From positions 605,970 to 635,916 of the forward strand of contig BFEA01000428.1 of NCBI GenBank assembly GCA_003427395.1: DNA of 29,947 nucleotides, written 5' to 3'. Below, piece after piece: positions 1 through 9,831 of the stretch (positions within the stretch are counted from its first letter, which is position 1; the number at the start of each line of letters is the position of its first letter). The stretch is from Chara braunii (taxonomy: Eukaryota; Streptophyta; Charophyceae; Charales; Characeae). Under the pieces are notes generated by a model. It was given only the letters and a program-made list of their open reading frames with translations, ran no database searches and was not told where the DNA came from. The position numbers and the translations under genes were made by a program.

Positions 1-6
1 TTCGGG

Positions 7-198
7 TTGCCACGATTAGCTTGTGCTGAATACGGACACATAATTCGGAGAGAGATCGAGATAGGGGAAAACTATCTAGCAGGGGTGGCTCAACTATTTG
101 AGGAGCCTACCGAACTGGAAGGACCACGGGGTGAGAGCGGGACTAGTACCAAGGGCCAAGCCGGTGGGGCAAATAAAAGTATATTCCGTTACGCATAG
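7..198 (+). CDS. Unrecognised ORF at the left edge; 1-565 otherwise without a clear gene
   Basis: A 63-residue open stretch lies upstream of gag in ME1. I do not recognise it. It is Glu/Gly-rich and could be the tail of an upstream leader ORF of the element, or chance. From 199 to 565 short open pieces appear in all three frames without clear continuity. One piece near 445-533 (frame of position 3) has the same polar, Arg/Gly-rich character as the gag N-terminus, so this is probably decayed gag leader sequence. No LTR end or tRNA-complementary primer site is visible in 1-565. Confidence 0.25.
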   Translation: MPRLACAEYGHIIRREIEIGENYLAGVAQLFEEPTELEGPRGESGTSTKGQAGGANKSIFRYA

Positions 199-565
199 GG
201 GACTCACCGATGGGGACGGGGCAGGACCGTCAGACCTGGACGATCAAAAAGGCGATGCGGGGTGAGGGGAAGCGCATACTCATAATGATTGTCATGAACC
301 TAGAAGTTGAGAAAGGAATACTGACCGATGAGTTTTCCTAATGGAATGCTCAACCAGAACTCCTACGCGCCCGACATGGCAAAATTGGGGCGCCCTAAAC
401 GAGCCGTCATGACTCATAAGGGGAACTAAGTTATGTTCCTTAGCTCGATATGGCAGCAGGGCCGGCCGCGACTCCTTCTTAGGGAAGCAATCAGAGGACG
501 GAAATGGGGAGAGGGCTACTATCCGAATAAGATAAACCAACGAAACCAGAGGCTATGGAACCTAA

Positions 566-2356
566 ATGCCTCAAGCTGTCTGTGTCCTGGGGAATCCTCT
601 GGTTTATGCAGATCTAGGCAAAATCGTGACGGAAGATGAGACAGATTATAGTAGGAGCGAGGAAGGACCAGGCTTAGGAGGCAGTGTCGTACAAAGCGAA
701 GAGGGTCAGAAAGACAGAGAATCGATAAATTCGGATGGTACCAAGGGGAACAGTAAACAAATCTTCTCGGGAGAGAACTCGGGGAAAGCCGGGGGAAGTA
801 AGCAAGGGACCCAGGAGACCAGGGAGGGTAGAAATAAGGACGGAGCAAGCCCCCGAAATTCAGATGGAGCTGTGTCTAAGAAAGTGAGAGTCACGGATGT
901 GAGGCGCAAACTAACAGAAATAGAAAAGAGGACCACAGAGTACAAGGCAAGATTGATTGAGGAGATGATGACTGGGAACGAGGAAGACCCCCCGCGGGAA
1001 GAACCGCGGGACAAACGGAAAGCCGGCCGAGGTGGAAGTAGACAAGGGGTAAGGATAGTGAGCCGCGGAGGGACACCAAGCAAAAGGAGGAAGGAGAGAC
1101 GGAACTCCCCGGGGATGGAAGCGGAGAAAGCTACGAATCCACCAGCCATAGATAGCCGGGCTAGCTGCCTGCCGGCCACGCCAGCAGTAATGCGAGGGCG
1201 TGAAGGGCTCTGGAGCCTTAGGGAAAGGGTGTTGGGATGGTTCGACCCGAAAGGGACTGCAAAGGTTAGAGAAGGACAGAGGGCCGGCAAGGAAGGGCAG
1301 AATATCTGTACGGCGGGCGAAGCCAGTATCTCCGAGGGCGACCTCAGGAAGATAGTGTCGTCCCTCACGCGAGCTCTAAACAAAAACCAAGGCTATCTCA
1401 CAGACGCTAAGAAAAAGTTGACATTTGACGGGGCAGACATCACAGAGTTCCTAATAAATTACGAGAACCTGGCTGCATTGTTGAAGTGGACCGAAGAAGA
1501 AAAGATGGACCACCTAGGACAGCATGTGTCATTGAGCCTGGGACGAGACATAATGGCCATCATAGCCGCGAGTCGATATTGGAAGGAAACCCGGGATGCA
1601 ATGATGAGGAAGTACCTGGCAGCGGAGAAAATGGCAACAGAAGCCAACTTGGCGTCAGTTCAAAGGAGGAACTTCGCAAGGTACAATGACGTTTTGCGAG
1701 AGTTTACCCTGGTAGCGCTAACACCGCTAAGGATCCCTGGGGTTACGGACCGAATAATGAGCAAGTACTCCCTCAGGCAGTTCCCCGAGTTTGACAAAGA
1801 CAAGATCCTCTCGGCTTACCAATAGACGAGCAAATTTGTCAACACCAGGGATGTTGATTTCGGTACGGTAACGGATCTTGCCGAGAAGACAGTAGCGACT
1901 GAAACATTGGCCTTGCTTAAAGAAGGGGAGGTCATAGATCTGACCGGTAGGACAGGCGACAAGGTGAAAAGGGGGATTGAAAGTCTGCATGAACGCGTGC
2001 ACGGAGTCGACAATAAGATTGAAAGGTTGGAGAATGCGCTGATTGTTATGCAGACGCAAGTATCCCGACCCGCCCTCCCTCCCCAAGAAGCCGTAGTCCC
2101 GGCAGGAGTAACTAACTGAGGATTCGGTCGGAGAGATGCAGCTAATGAGCAATGCAGGTACTGCACCGCGGTGGGACATTTTCTGCATGCATGTCCAAAG
2201 CTCAATCACGATATATTAAAAAGGAGATGTACAAGATCATTAAAGGGGGAGATATTCGGACCACAGGGAGAACGGGTGAATTGGAACTCGCCAGGGGGAA
2301 TGCGGCGTGCCATTATCATGCTCAGTGGGTTAGAGATAGCAACAGTAGAAGCTTAG
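566..2356 (+). pseudogene. gag: gag polyprotein, Ty3/gypsy type, with CCHC knuckle (broken)
   Basis: Gag would package the element RNA in virus-like particles. The first open part is 419 residues: a highly charged N-terminal half (Lys/Arg/Glu/Gly-rich, about 20-250), then a helical capsid-like domain (about 285-419) opening with a FDG-x-D-x-x-x-F motif and followed by WTEEEK. The same frame continues past a TAG at 1823 and a TGA at 2117 into a coiled-coil-like segment (about 1,907-2,100) and a zinc knuckle at 2153-2194, and reaches a TAG at 2354. The ATG at 566 directly follows a TAA, so the true start may be upstream. The homologous gag-like protein at 13,404-14,720 shares the FDG...WSEEEK pattern. 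Family assignment is firm; inactivity follows from the stops. Confidence 0.85.
2153..2194 (+). other. CCHC zinc knuckle of gag nucleocapsid
   Basis: The translated spacing is Cys-X2-Cys-X4-His-X4-Cys (CRYC, TAVGH, FLHAC), the exact retroviral/retrotransposon nucleocapsid pattern for binding element RNA. It lies in the gag frame but after the TGA at 2117, so normal translation would not reach it in this copy. Confidence 0.9.
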
Positions 2357-3318
2357 CCGGTAGTCGATATCATCTGGGACCAGCTTCGAGGCCGCGGGCC
2401 GCAGGTCATCTTCATTTTGGAAAGCGACGGACGTGATAGGGTGAACGCGACTACTCGAATAGGGACGGCAAGAAGAAGGATTATCTGTGACACAGTGATG
2501 AAGGAGGTTGCTGGAGGCTCCGCGCCCCAGGCCGAACCCGAGACTGGGGAGCCTGAGACAGTTTATGGGAAGCCTAGGGAAAAGGAGCCTACCGACAAGC
2601 TCACCGCTGCTAAGAAGAAGTTTAGGTATCAAATACCGATCCTAACCATGCCTAAGATCGATGACACCCTCAGCAAATTGCTAGGAACCATGGTGTCAGT
2701 ATCATTCTAGACCATGTTGCAGGCCAGCCCCAAGCTGCTCAAAGGGCTTAGACAACTGTTAACTCGCCGACGCGTAGAGATAGACGAAAGCCCGGAATCG
2801 CAAGAAGAAGAGAGGGAGGAGGAGGCTCCGCAAGAAGTCGCTAATCTTCAAAGGTGTCCTAGAGATTTGGAGGACTTAGAGAAGGCCTTTGCAGACATCG
2901 GCCTGAGTTTGCCAGACCGCGAAGGCGTGGAGGTTATGAGGGCTCCACCAGGGACGAAGCTTCGTTTCCATACATTGCCCGTAGGGAAGTTAAATGTGCA
3001 GATCGGGACACATCACATAGACGCTCTAGTAGACGGACGTGCGAAAATCACACTCATAAGGAGAGATTTCGCAACAATTACCTGTTGTGTGGTCAACAAG
3101 GAAGTAACGGGGAGCATCTGAGGGGCCGGTGGCGAGATCCCGTTTTAAGGATACGTCACCAAATGTGCAGTTAAGGCAGGCATCCGGGAGTCAATTTGGT
3201 TATTCCAGCGGATAACCGTGTTAGACGAAATTGACCATGAGATAATCCTCGGGAGACCAAGGTGCGTCAATGTAGAAATGATAGGGATACATTTGTATGA
3301 TGGCACATACATGGTATA
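2357..3318 (+). pseudogene. pro: Retroviral-type aspartic protease region of ME1 (broken)
   Basis: The frame of gag continues through 2357-2710 (linker), a TAG at 2708, then 2714-3121. At residues 95-115 of that last piece is the aspartic protease core: the pattern V-x-I-G ... LVD followed by Ala and a beta strand, then LIRRDF. The catalytic triplet, normally Asp-Thr/Ser-Gly, reads Asp-Gly-Arg here, so the catalytic Asp stays but its loop is altered. After a TGA at 3119 and a nearby TAA the frame continues with the late protease strand containing an ILGRP motif (about 3,245-3,265), which is typical of the protease C-terminus. The enzyme would have cut Gag-Pol. Frame and order support the call; this copy is inactive. 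Confidence 0.75.
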
Positions 3319-3871
3319 GACCTAGAGGATCCAGTAACTGGTCGTGGGGAGCTCCTCCGACTCATCGGGACCGGAGGGGACCCGCCTAAAGGAAAGTTAG
3401 CAACGTGGTCGTCGTCATTCGAAGATAGCGCACGAAAAGGGTCTTTTTCATGAATGGAGGGTATGAGAGAAAAGGTAGAGATTATGATTGAGGAAGCATT
3501 CAATAAGAAAGAATGAATCAAGATGGGCCTACCCCAGAAGAAGAGAAAGCAGGAAGACGAAGTCTTAGGTGTTATGGTGGCAGAAAGAGATTCAGAAGTC
3601 AAACTCGGAGTCAGCCTGCCCAGGCGGAAAGAGGTGCGGAAGGAGGTACCGGAAATCACACTCGAGATCCCCGACTTATTGCAACTCATCAAAGTTATCA
3701 GTTCACAAAGTAGGGGTGGACCCTGCGGCGCTGGCCAAATTTGAAGGAGAAGTACAAAAGGGGTATTGTCTGAATGAGAAAATAGTCAGTATTCAACCAC
3801 GGGTGGCGGAGGCAACGGAAGTAATCTCGGCCATTCATTTTTTAGGAGAAGAAGGCAAAGTTAGTCTCGAT
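3319..3871 (+). pseudogene. Protease-RT linker of ME1, frameshifted
   Basis: After the protease the readable sequence moves to the frame of position 3319 (to about 3,708, with TGA stops near 3,448 and 3,511). It then shifts to the frame of 3569, where an open stretch runs to 3889. The content is polar and charged, with Lys/Arg/Glu runs and a LEIPDLLQLI segment, and has no catalytic motif. I read it as the spacer between protease and RT seen in this element type, cut by at least two indels. Nothing here suggests an independent gene. Confidence 0.5.
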
Positions 3872-4463
3872 CCTGCTAGAGACATCTAAGGAAGAGGCTA
3901 GGGAGAGGGAGGAGGAGGTTCTCCGAGTAATCCGAGAGAGGCAAGCGATGGAAGGACATCGGATACCAGATGAGGTAGCTGATACAATGAAGATAGGAAT
4001 AGAGAGATTCTTGACGGAAGAAGAAACCCTCTTGATCAAAAGGACGTGCCAGGAGTTTCATCTGACATTTACCTTTAGTGATCACCAAAAGGGGCGGTTA
4101 GACGTGAAGCTAATTCCCCCGGTTAGAATCCACACGGTAGAGCATGAGTGTTGAAATGACAAGGGTCCGTCCTATGAATTTGGGATAGCAAGGGAAGTGA
4201 TAGACCTTCTTCGAGCAAAGATGGACTCTTTCGTCGCAGAACCTACGACGTCACCATATGCGAACAGGTGGTTCGTCTTTCGAAAACCTAACAAGACGCT
4301 AAGATGGATTCAAGATCTACAGAAGTCAAATGCAGTAACCATCCGGGATGCCGGTTCACTATCTCAGGCCGATTTATTAGAGGAGTCTCATACCGGCCGG
4401 AGCATTTACTCCCTGATAGATTTGTATTCAGGGTACGACCAGCTTCCATTGGATGCTCGGGAC
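3872..4463 (+). pseudogene. pol: Reverse transcriptase, N-terminal part (fingers and start of palm)
   Basis: The frame of 3948 carries the N-terminal third of a Ty3/gypsy RT. It shows the motif around ANRWFVFRKPN with LRWIQDLQ, then NAVTIRDAG, and a motif-A-like segment SLIDLYSGYDQ whose Asp is the first catalytic residue. A TGA at 4152 interrupts it where a Trp would fit the family. The coding sequence stops at 4463, where a 349-bp transposon is inserted. The RT resumes at 4813 in another frame, immediately after the duplicated target site. Confidence 0.85.
4455..4463. repeat. Left 9-bp target-site duplication (GCTCGGGAC)
   Basis: The same nine bases flank both ends of the insertion at 4464-4812. 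The site lies inside RT codons, so both the duplication and the insertion are directly readable against the interrupted gene. Confidence 0.85.
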
Positions 4464-4558
4464 CTGTGTAACACTCCGTACGACGTACGGGGGGTTTATC
4501 GTACGGTCGTACGTACGGCCGTATGAACGGCCATACGGCCGTACGTACAGCCCCGTAN

Positions 4559-4592
<34 letters not shown>

Positions 4593-4812
4593 ATTGTTTT
4601 TTTGTATCTCCAATTCGGTAACAAATTTCAATATGACCCTGAGACAAAAGTGTTTCAGTTTATTTTTCTGCATAACATATTTGTTTTTCATTTTTTTTTG
4701 CTTTTTTTTTTTTTGCTTTTTTTCCGTACGTACGGCCCGTACGACCACATGAGCCCATACGTACGGTCGTACGTACGTACGTACCGCCCGTATTCGTACG
4801 GGGGTCTACACA
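4464..4812. mobile_element. Foldback MITE-like DNA transposon inserted in ME1 RT
   Basis: The insert is 349 bp. Both ends carry imperfect terminal inverted repeats beginning TGTGTA, followed by about 80-90 bp made almost wholly of overlapping CGTACG/GTAC palindromes. A-rich tracts lie inside the repeats on both arms (an A run after the N at 4558 on the left, T runs at 4689-4729 on the right). Identical 9-bp target duplications flank it. No coding capacity is seen. A 9-bp duplication with long inverted repeats fits a non-autonomous Mutator-like element, though other superfamilies remain possible. The base at 4464 lies between the left duplication and the TGTGTA end. The N suggests the homopolymer was poorly resolved. 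Confidence 0.75.
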
Positions 4813-4821
4813 GCTCGGGAC
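4813..4821. repeat. Right 9-bp target-site duplication (GCTCGGGAC)
   Basis: Exact copy of 4455-4463 next to the TACACA end of the insertion. RT coding resumes in the very next codons. Confidence 0.85.
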
Positions 4822-6051
4822 AGACCGTACATCGCAATGCACACCCCCATAGGCCAGTTGCAGATGCAGGTGACCCTTATGGGTTTTACGAACGCAGTAG
4901 CCGATGCGCAAATGAGAATGCTCGTCGTAGTCGGAGACATATTTCCAGAGAAGTGTGAACCCTACATCGACGACAACCTGATCAAAGGCACCCAGGAGAA
5001 GGACGAGACGGAGATCCAGCCGGGAATTCGAAAATTTGTGTGGTATCATCTGCAGGATATCAAAGACTTACTCCGCCGGTTTCTAATATACAACATTACG
5101 GCTAGCGGACCAAAAAGTATTATGGCCGTACCGGAAGTGATCATACTTGAATTCTGTTGTGGCGCATATGGAAGGAAGCCGGACCCGTCAAAGACCGATA
5201 AGATATCGCAGTGGCCAACGCCCCTGCGCACAACGACGGAGGTAAGAGCATTCTTAGGCGTTGTCGCCTTTTGGAGGATTTTCAGTAAAAATTTTGCCAA
5301 GATTGTTGAGCCTATCCGGGTCATGATCAAAGAAGAAGGAACCATGAATTGGACGAAGAAGCGAGAGGGAGTCGTCCAAACCATCAAGGACATACTGACG
5401 TCTGAGCAAGTCGCCTTGGTGGCGCCCTGTTTTAATGACGAAGTGGGATGGTCATTCATCCTAGAAACGGACGGAGGACCCATGGCCGTAGGAGGCGTAC
5501 TGATTCAAAGGGATGAGGAAGGAAAAAAGAGGCCAATTAGGTTCGAATGTAGATCCCCGAACTCCGCAGAACGGCGGTACTCACAGTTCAAGAAGGATAT
5601 CATAGTCATTTTGTATTGTCTCAAGACCTTCCAAGCCTACCTATTTGGGAGGCGGTTCATCCTAAGAATCAACCCAACGAATGTCGTGGGGGCTCTAAAG
5701 AACTATAAGCCTATAGACCCGACGGTGGGGAGATGAGTAGGACTCATCTGGCAGTTCGATTACAAAATCGAACGAATTGTTGGACTAAAAAACAAGGCCG
5801 ATGGGCTAAGTCGGGTCTGTATCACGCCCGAACGGGTGGAAGATGTGGAGCCTATAGACGGGTTCCTTGGATACGAAGGAGGAACATTTGTCGTGGATAA
5901 TGAGATGATGGGCGAAGGATGCGCATCGGGAGAATTGTTGATTCAAACCTTGGAAAAAAGGGTTCCTGCCATAGTAGCAGAACTTAGAGAAGGACCAGTC
6001 ACCACTCGAGGACGCAAGGAGGAGAAGGATTCGTGGGGAGCGATAGTATGA
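4813..6051 (+). pseudogene. pol: Reverse transcriptase palm and thumb plus RNase H (broken)
   Basis: RT coding resumes after the insertion. The motif-C tetrad YIDD is intact at 4963-4974. A connection segment with PLRTTTEVRAFLG follows, typical of Ty3/gypsy RT thumbs. RNase H occupies about residues 205-299 counted from the ATG at 4837. Asp212 (ETDGG) and Glu245 (NSAERRY) are present, but the third acidic position is Asn279 (LRINP) where this family has Asp. A TGA at 5734 interrupts RNase H, and the same frame goes on through a typical end (DGLSR) to a TGA at 6049. RNase H would remove RNA from the RNA-DNA hybrid during replication. The copy is dead. Confidence 0.85.
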
Positions 6052-6054
6052 CCG

Positions 6055-7523
6055 ATGGAGGAATTGATAGCAATGGCGGTTGAGGGAGGTCGGGAAGCCG
6101 TGATCAGCCTAGTGAAGTCTTGGGAACGAAAAGAGTTGCAACTAATGGTAAGCCAGATGCAGGAGAAAAATGACGAGGATCAGGAAGGAAGGGAGTTTTT
6201 CTATGTTCATATGTATGAAGGGATTTTTCGGGAGATTAGATTGTTGCTGCCAGGAAACAAACAACCCATGGAAGTCAACCTTAAAGCGAGGGAGGAGGCC
6301 GAGAAGTACGTCCTAAGGAGCAGTCATTTGTTCAAAAAGGAGGAAGATGTTATGCCTAGAAGAGTTGTATGCGGAAGGTCTAGGCAGCTGGATGTGATCC
6401 AGGCAATGCATGACGGACTAGCAGGAGGACATCGATTGTCCAAAGGAGCTCTTGCAAAGATGACACCTCCATATTATTGGTCAGGCATGACAGGTATGGT
6501 TGCCACGTATTGTCAGACCTGCCTAATCTGTTAGGAGCGGAGTTCGGCTCGCGTCTTCGAACCACTTAGGCCAATTCGGGTGTTGGGACCGGGACACCTG
6601 GTCCACCTTGACCTTGCGGTTATGCCCATATCCACTGATGGATATAGGTATATCCTGGACGCTCAGGACAACTTGAGCGGGTTCGTAGAAGTAGCCGTCC
6701 TCAAGAAAAAGACGGGGATAAGTGTAGCTGATTGGATAGAAGATTTCTACTTGAGGCGGCCCTTCATCAGGAGGTTTATAGCAGACAATGAAACGAAGTT
6801 TGTAAACCAAGAATTGTTGAGAAGGCTTAAAAGGCTCTGCGTACCTATGAAACTCGTCGAACCATATCACCGGGAGACCAATGCACCTGTGGAAAGGGGG
6901 CACCGGACCTTAAAGAACACAATTGCGAAGCTCGCGGCGGACAATCTGGGGAGATGGTCTAGGTATCTTAAGCAGGCTGTCTTCTCGGAGAACATGACAC
7001 CTAAGAGGACAATGGGATGTATCCCATCGGAACTTTGGTACAGAAGAGAGATCGATTTTCATATGGAGACCTTGATACCTACCTAGAGCAGGTTAGATGA
7101 CGATCCGGGTATGACCACAGAAGAATTAATTGAGGCAAGATGTCAACAAGTCCTTAAAAACGAGGAGGCTATGGAAGACATTGCCAATCGGGTACTAGAC
7201 AGCAGAATGAGGGACAAAGCAAGGTGGGACCAGGTTAAGAATATCCGAAAGGAGCCACTTCAGGTGGGGGAGACGGTATTGGCAAGAAACTCGGCGCCAG
7301 AAAGTACTTCGTCTGGGCAACTGGGGAGGAGGTTCAAAGGCCCCTACTGGGTCGCCAAGCGGGTGGGACTGAACACCTTCGACTGGAAGATTTGGATGGA
7401 ACTGGATTGAAAGAACCCTTCCCAAGGCAACGGTTGGTCAGGTTTCTAAGTCGGGACCCTGTGAAACAATGGCTTCAAGAGACCGAGGATAAGGAAACTG
7501 AGGGGCTACTAGCTAAGGACTGA
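6055..7523 (+). pseudogene. int: Integrase of ME1 (broken)
   Basis: Integrase would insert the cDNA. The piece at 6055-6534 ends with the HHCC zinc-binding domain: His119, His126, Cys153, Cys156 (H-X6-H-X26-C-X2-C). A TAG at 6532 interrupts it. The catalytic core follows in the piece starting 6580, with Asp11, Asp69 and Glu105 in exact D,D-35-E spacing (APVERGH around the Glu). A TAG at 7084 falls where Trp is likely. The C-terminal part (7111-7410) has a DKARWDQ segment and a PLQVGE beta-barrel region. A TGA at 7408 and a one-base shift are followed by a short open tail (RQRLVRFLSRD-like) that ends at a TGA at 7521. Domain order and length fit a full Ty3/gypsy integrase. Confidence 0.88.
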
Positions 7524-7907
7524 CAACGACCTTGCCCACACTATGGTTTTGTCTCTGACGGCGTCTGTGGGACTTTCATTTTTTTGGGGGGATGGGGCAA
7601 TTGTTTAGACTGACTGAAGTTGGAAGGCGGGATGCCCTGGGACTTTGTGATGGCAGGTTTTGTGTGGCAATGAGAAAGGTTGTCAGGAGCATTGTATCAT
7701 AGTTCTTGATGGGAAAATAATGGGATCATTACAAATGTGGCATTTGCATGAAAGGGCAATGTATAATAGTGGCCTGGTACGAAGAATACTGGGAGCATTG
7801 TGGGAGAAGGGGTATTGCCTACCAAACTGGGGGAACGTGTGTATGAGGGGTTTGGTGGGTGTTGTTTTGTTATACAAGATCAAGAAGGAAACACTAGAAA
7901 AGCAAAA
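7524..7907. other. Spacer between integrase and ORF3
   Basis: No gene is recognised. A short purine block (GGGGGGATGGGG, about 7585-7596) follows a T run and could be mistaken for a polypurine tract. Coding-like sequence of ORF3 continues beyond it, so I do not place the LTR here. Confidence 0.4.
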
Positions 7908-8823
7908 ATGGAATTCGGCAACGAAAATGACAGTGGAGCGATCGACAGGGTCAGCGAAGGGGGAGGAGCGGGACCGAGTTTAGAACGGAGGACTGCCAAG
8001 AGAAAATTGTACATAGGGTACCTGTCCAAACATGTAGTGGGCAGAGGGGCAAAAAAACAGGTGTGTAGAGGACCCTTGCCTCTCAGAAAGGGAGAAAGGA
8101 TATATATCTCATCAGGGAGTGGGAGCGAGGAAGACAAAACGGATATGGAAGAAGAGCTCGGGCCTCCACCGAGAAAAGGGCCAAGAGCGGCGAGCAGCAT
8201 GAGCCTTGGCATGGGGAGAACGAAGGGAGGCAGGACATGAGCAACGGACGAGAAGATGAGGGAGAGAGAAGGGAAAGTCCGCATGAAAAGCGGAATGGCC
8301 GCGACAGTTGTGAGGGGAAATACCCGGACTTTGAGGAAGGATACGGAAGAAGGACGGAGATTCCCTACAATCTAAGATCCAAAGAACTTCACGGGTGAGT
8401 TCAGCCCCATACGAACAACAGAGGATGAGGACGAAGAGGAAGAGGTACACGAAATCATCGAGATTAGCAGTGACGATGAGAGGGATGAGATCTCAAAGCC
8501 CCGAGAAGAAAGGCGACCCCCTGAGAGCCAGCCACGCAAAGGAACCTTCAGATGGGAAGATGAGTTTGGACCGACGCCCAGTCAGTGGTTTGAGCAAATG
8601 ACTCAGTGTGATCAAGTATGACTGGATTATCAAGGCCAGGAAATTCACGGAGGCAGGAGTGACGGCCACGCCTTTGGACTTTTTCAGCGAGATAGAATTG
8701 CGGGGAATTGCGAAGAGAAAGGAAAAAATCCTTGTATTCGGCCTGAGAGTTAAAAAGTCAGCAGAAAGACAGGATGGGCAAGGGACCGAGCGAGATAAGA
8801 CACGTGACAACAATAAGGATTAG
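7908..8823 (+). pseudogene. ORF3 of unknown function downstream of integrase, frameshifted
   Basis: I do not recognise this gene. The ATG at 7908 has an A-rich context (AAAAATGG). The readable product runs in four frame segments: 7908-8240; 8237-8398, whose ATG overlaps the previous stop as ATGA; 8397 to about 8607; and 8608-8823. The first three parts are highly charged, with acidic clusters (DEDEEEE, DDERDE) between basic blocks and a RIYISS-type Ser/Asp motif. The last 72 residues are less biased and may be a folded domain (around TATPLDFFSEIEL). It sits where some Ty3/gypsy elements keep an extra gene between integrase and 3' LTR. It shows no signal peptide or membrane segment, so an envelope-like role is not supported. 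Confidence 0.5.
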
Positions 8824-9275
8824 ATGTTATCAGCATTGAACAAGAATTCTGTTTTTCTTTTGCAAACATTAGAACGACAAAATTTGTATAGTATGAGTAA
8901 GCGTGCTAGAAATGAGCGATGAAACGACTCGCTAAGACTATTCCCCGATGATTTAGAAGATAACATTTTGAAGCTACTTTCTGGATGAGCCACCTCTGAA
9001 AGAGTATATGCAAGACAATGACACGGGGCATGGGATGAGACTGGTTGGGAAGGGTGTACTGTGAACTTTGGATGGAATAAAGATTGTGCTTTTGAGAAGA
9101 GACCGTGAGTGCAGATTGACGAGCAAAGCGAGGCATTGAATGTTGGTCTAATACAAGAGAGGTTAGGGAACCTATGGGTAAAGGGGCATGAAGAACACCC
9201 CTTCCCTAGGAGCCTAATCCAGCTCAGTCATAAATGAGTCTGAAAATAGCCAAGAGCTGAGAGACCAGATAGAGT
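8824..9275. other. Probable 3' untranslated region of ME1
   Basis: I see no open frame with coding character on either strand and no recognisable repeat. It lies between ORF3 and the candidate polypurine tract, and is best explained as 3' untranslated sequence of the element. Confidence 0.4.
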
Positions 9276-9289
9276 GAAAATAGAGGGGG
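9276..9289 (+). promoter_or_regulatory. Candidate polypurine tract of ME1, with LTR start at 9290
   Basis: The sequence GAAAATAGAGGGGG is almost pure purine and is followed at once by TGTCTCTGTCC. A purine tract followed by TG is the layout of plus-strand priming next to a 3' LTR. It lies on the coding strand, downstream of ORF3. No second LTR copy exists in the window, so this rests on layout alone. Confidence 0.4.
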
Positions 9290-9327
9290 TGTCTCTGTCC
9301 TTTCCTATGGTTGAACGGTCGGGTGGG

Positions 9328-9368
9328 CTAGTGTTGCTTGGGGTTGCGAGCCGCAACTCGGACACTAG
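9328..9368. other. Imperfect hairpin near the candidate LTR start
   Basis: Outer arms CTAGTGT and ACACTAG pair over 7 bp, and inner arms GTTGCG and CGCAAC pair over 6 bp around a 3-nt loop. Unpaired TGC TTGG and TCGG segments lie between. The function is unknown. Confidence 0.5.
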
Positions 9369-9560
9369 ACGCTAAGTCGGATATATGTATGGATAGTAAA
9401 TTGCATTAAGAAAGGATGAAGGAAACATCACGAAGGAAACTGAAAAGAGATGGCCACCTTCTAACCCCCGAGTCAAAGATGGGATCCGTGTCCTCGAGGC
9501 CCACCCCCTCGGACGCTAACATTGAAATGGATAAGGACGATCCTGACAAGGCCGCTCAAC

Positions 9561-9720
9561 TGGAATGGAAATGAATGACCCTAATCAGACTGTTGGACTT
9601 GAGAATGAAAAAGAATGGCCCTAACCAGAATGTTCGACTTGAGCATGGAAAGGAACGACCCTAACCAGACTGTTCAATTTGAGAATGGAAAAGAATGACC
9701 CTAACCAGGTTGTTCGGAAA
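9561..9720. repeat. 40-bp tandem repeat, four copies
   Basis: Units start at 9561, 9601, 9641 and 9681 with an exact 40-bp period. Each has a GGAA-rich start, GACCCTAACCAG in the middle and TGTTCGACTT-like ends. Copies differ by a few substitutions. Non-coding; possibly part of the ME1 LTR. Confidence 0.9.
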
Positions 9721-9831
9721 TAGCCCCTAACAAGGGTTATTTCTTTTGAAATATGCATTGGGGTCCCCTGCATGACTGATTGAGAAAGGTTGATTGAGAA
9801 TGACCTGGAATGAGCAATGGGAAATAGAAAA

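Larger units (their letters stand above)
1..9289 (+). mobile_element. Decayed Ty3/gypsy LTR retrotransposon (ME1)
   Basis: The gene order gag, protease, RT, RNase H, integrase on one strand defines a Ty3/gypsy (Metaviridae-type) element. Gag and protease share one frame from 566 to about 3,318. A linker uses two other frames, and RT, RNase H and integrase follow in further frames. At least a dozen in-frame stops and several frameshifts break it, so it is a relic. The 5' LTR and primer binding site are not visible and probably lie left of the window. The right limit is set at a purine tract (9,276-9,289) followed by TG, a candidate 3' LTR start; that end is uncertain. Confidence 0.85.

Noticed and set aside
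7578-7600. Purine block after integrase as polypurine tract
   Set aside because: Coding-like ORF3 lies beyond it and a better purine tract followed by TG occurs at 9276-9290.
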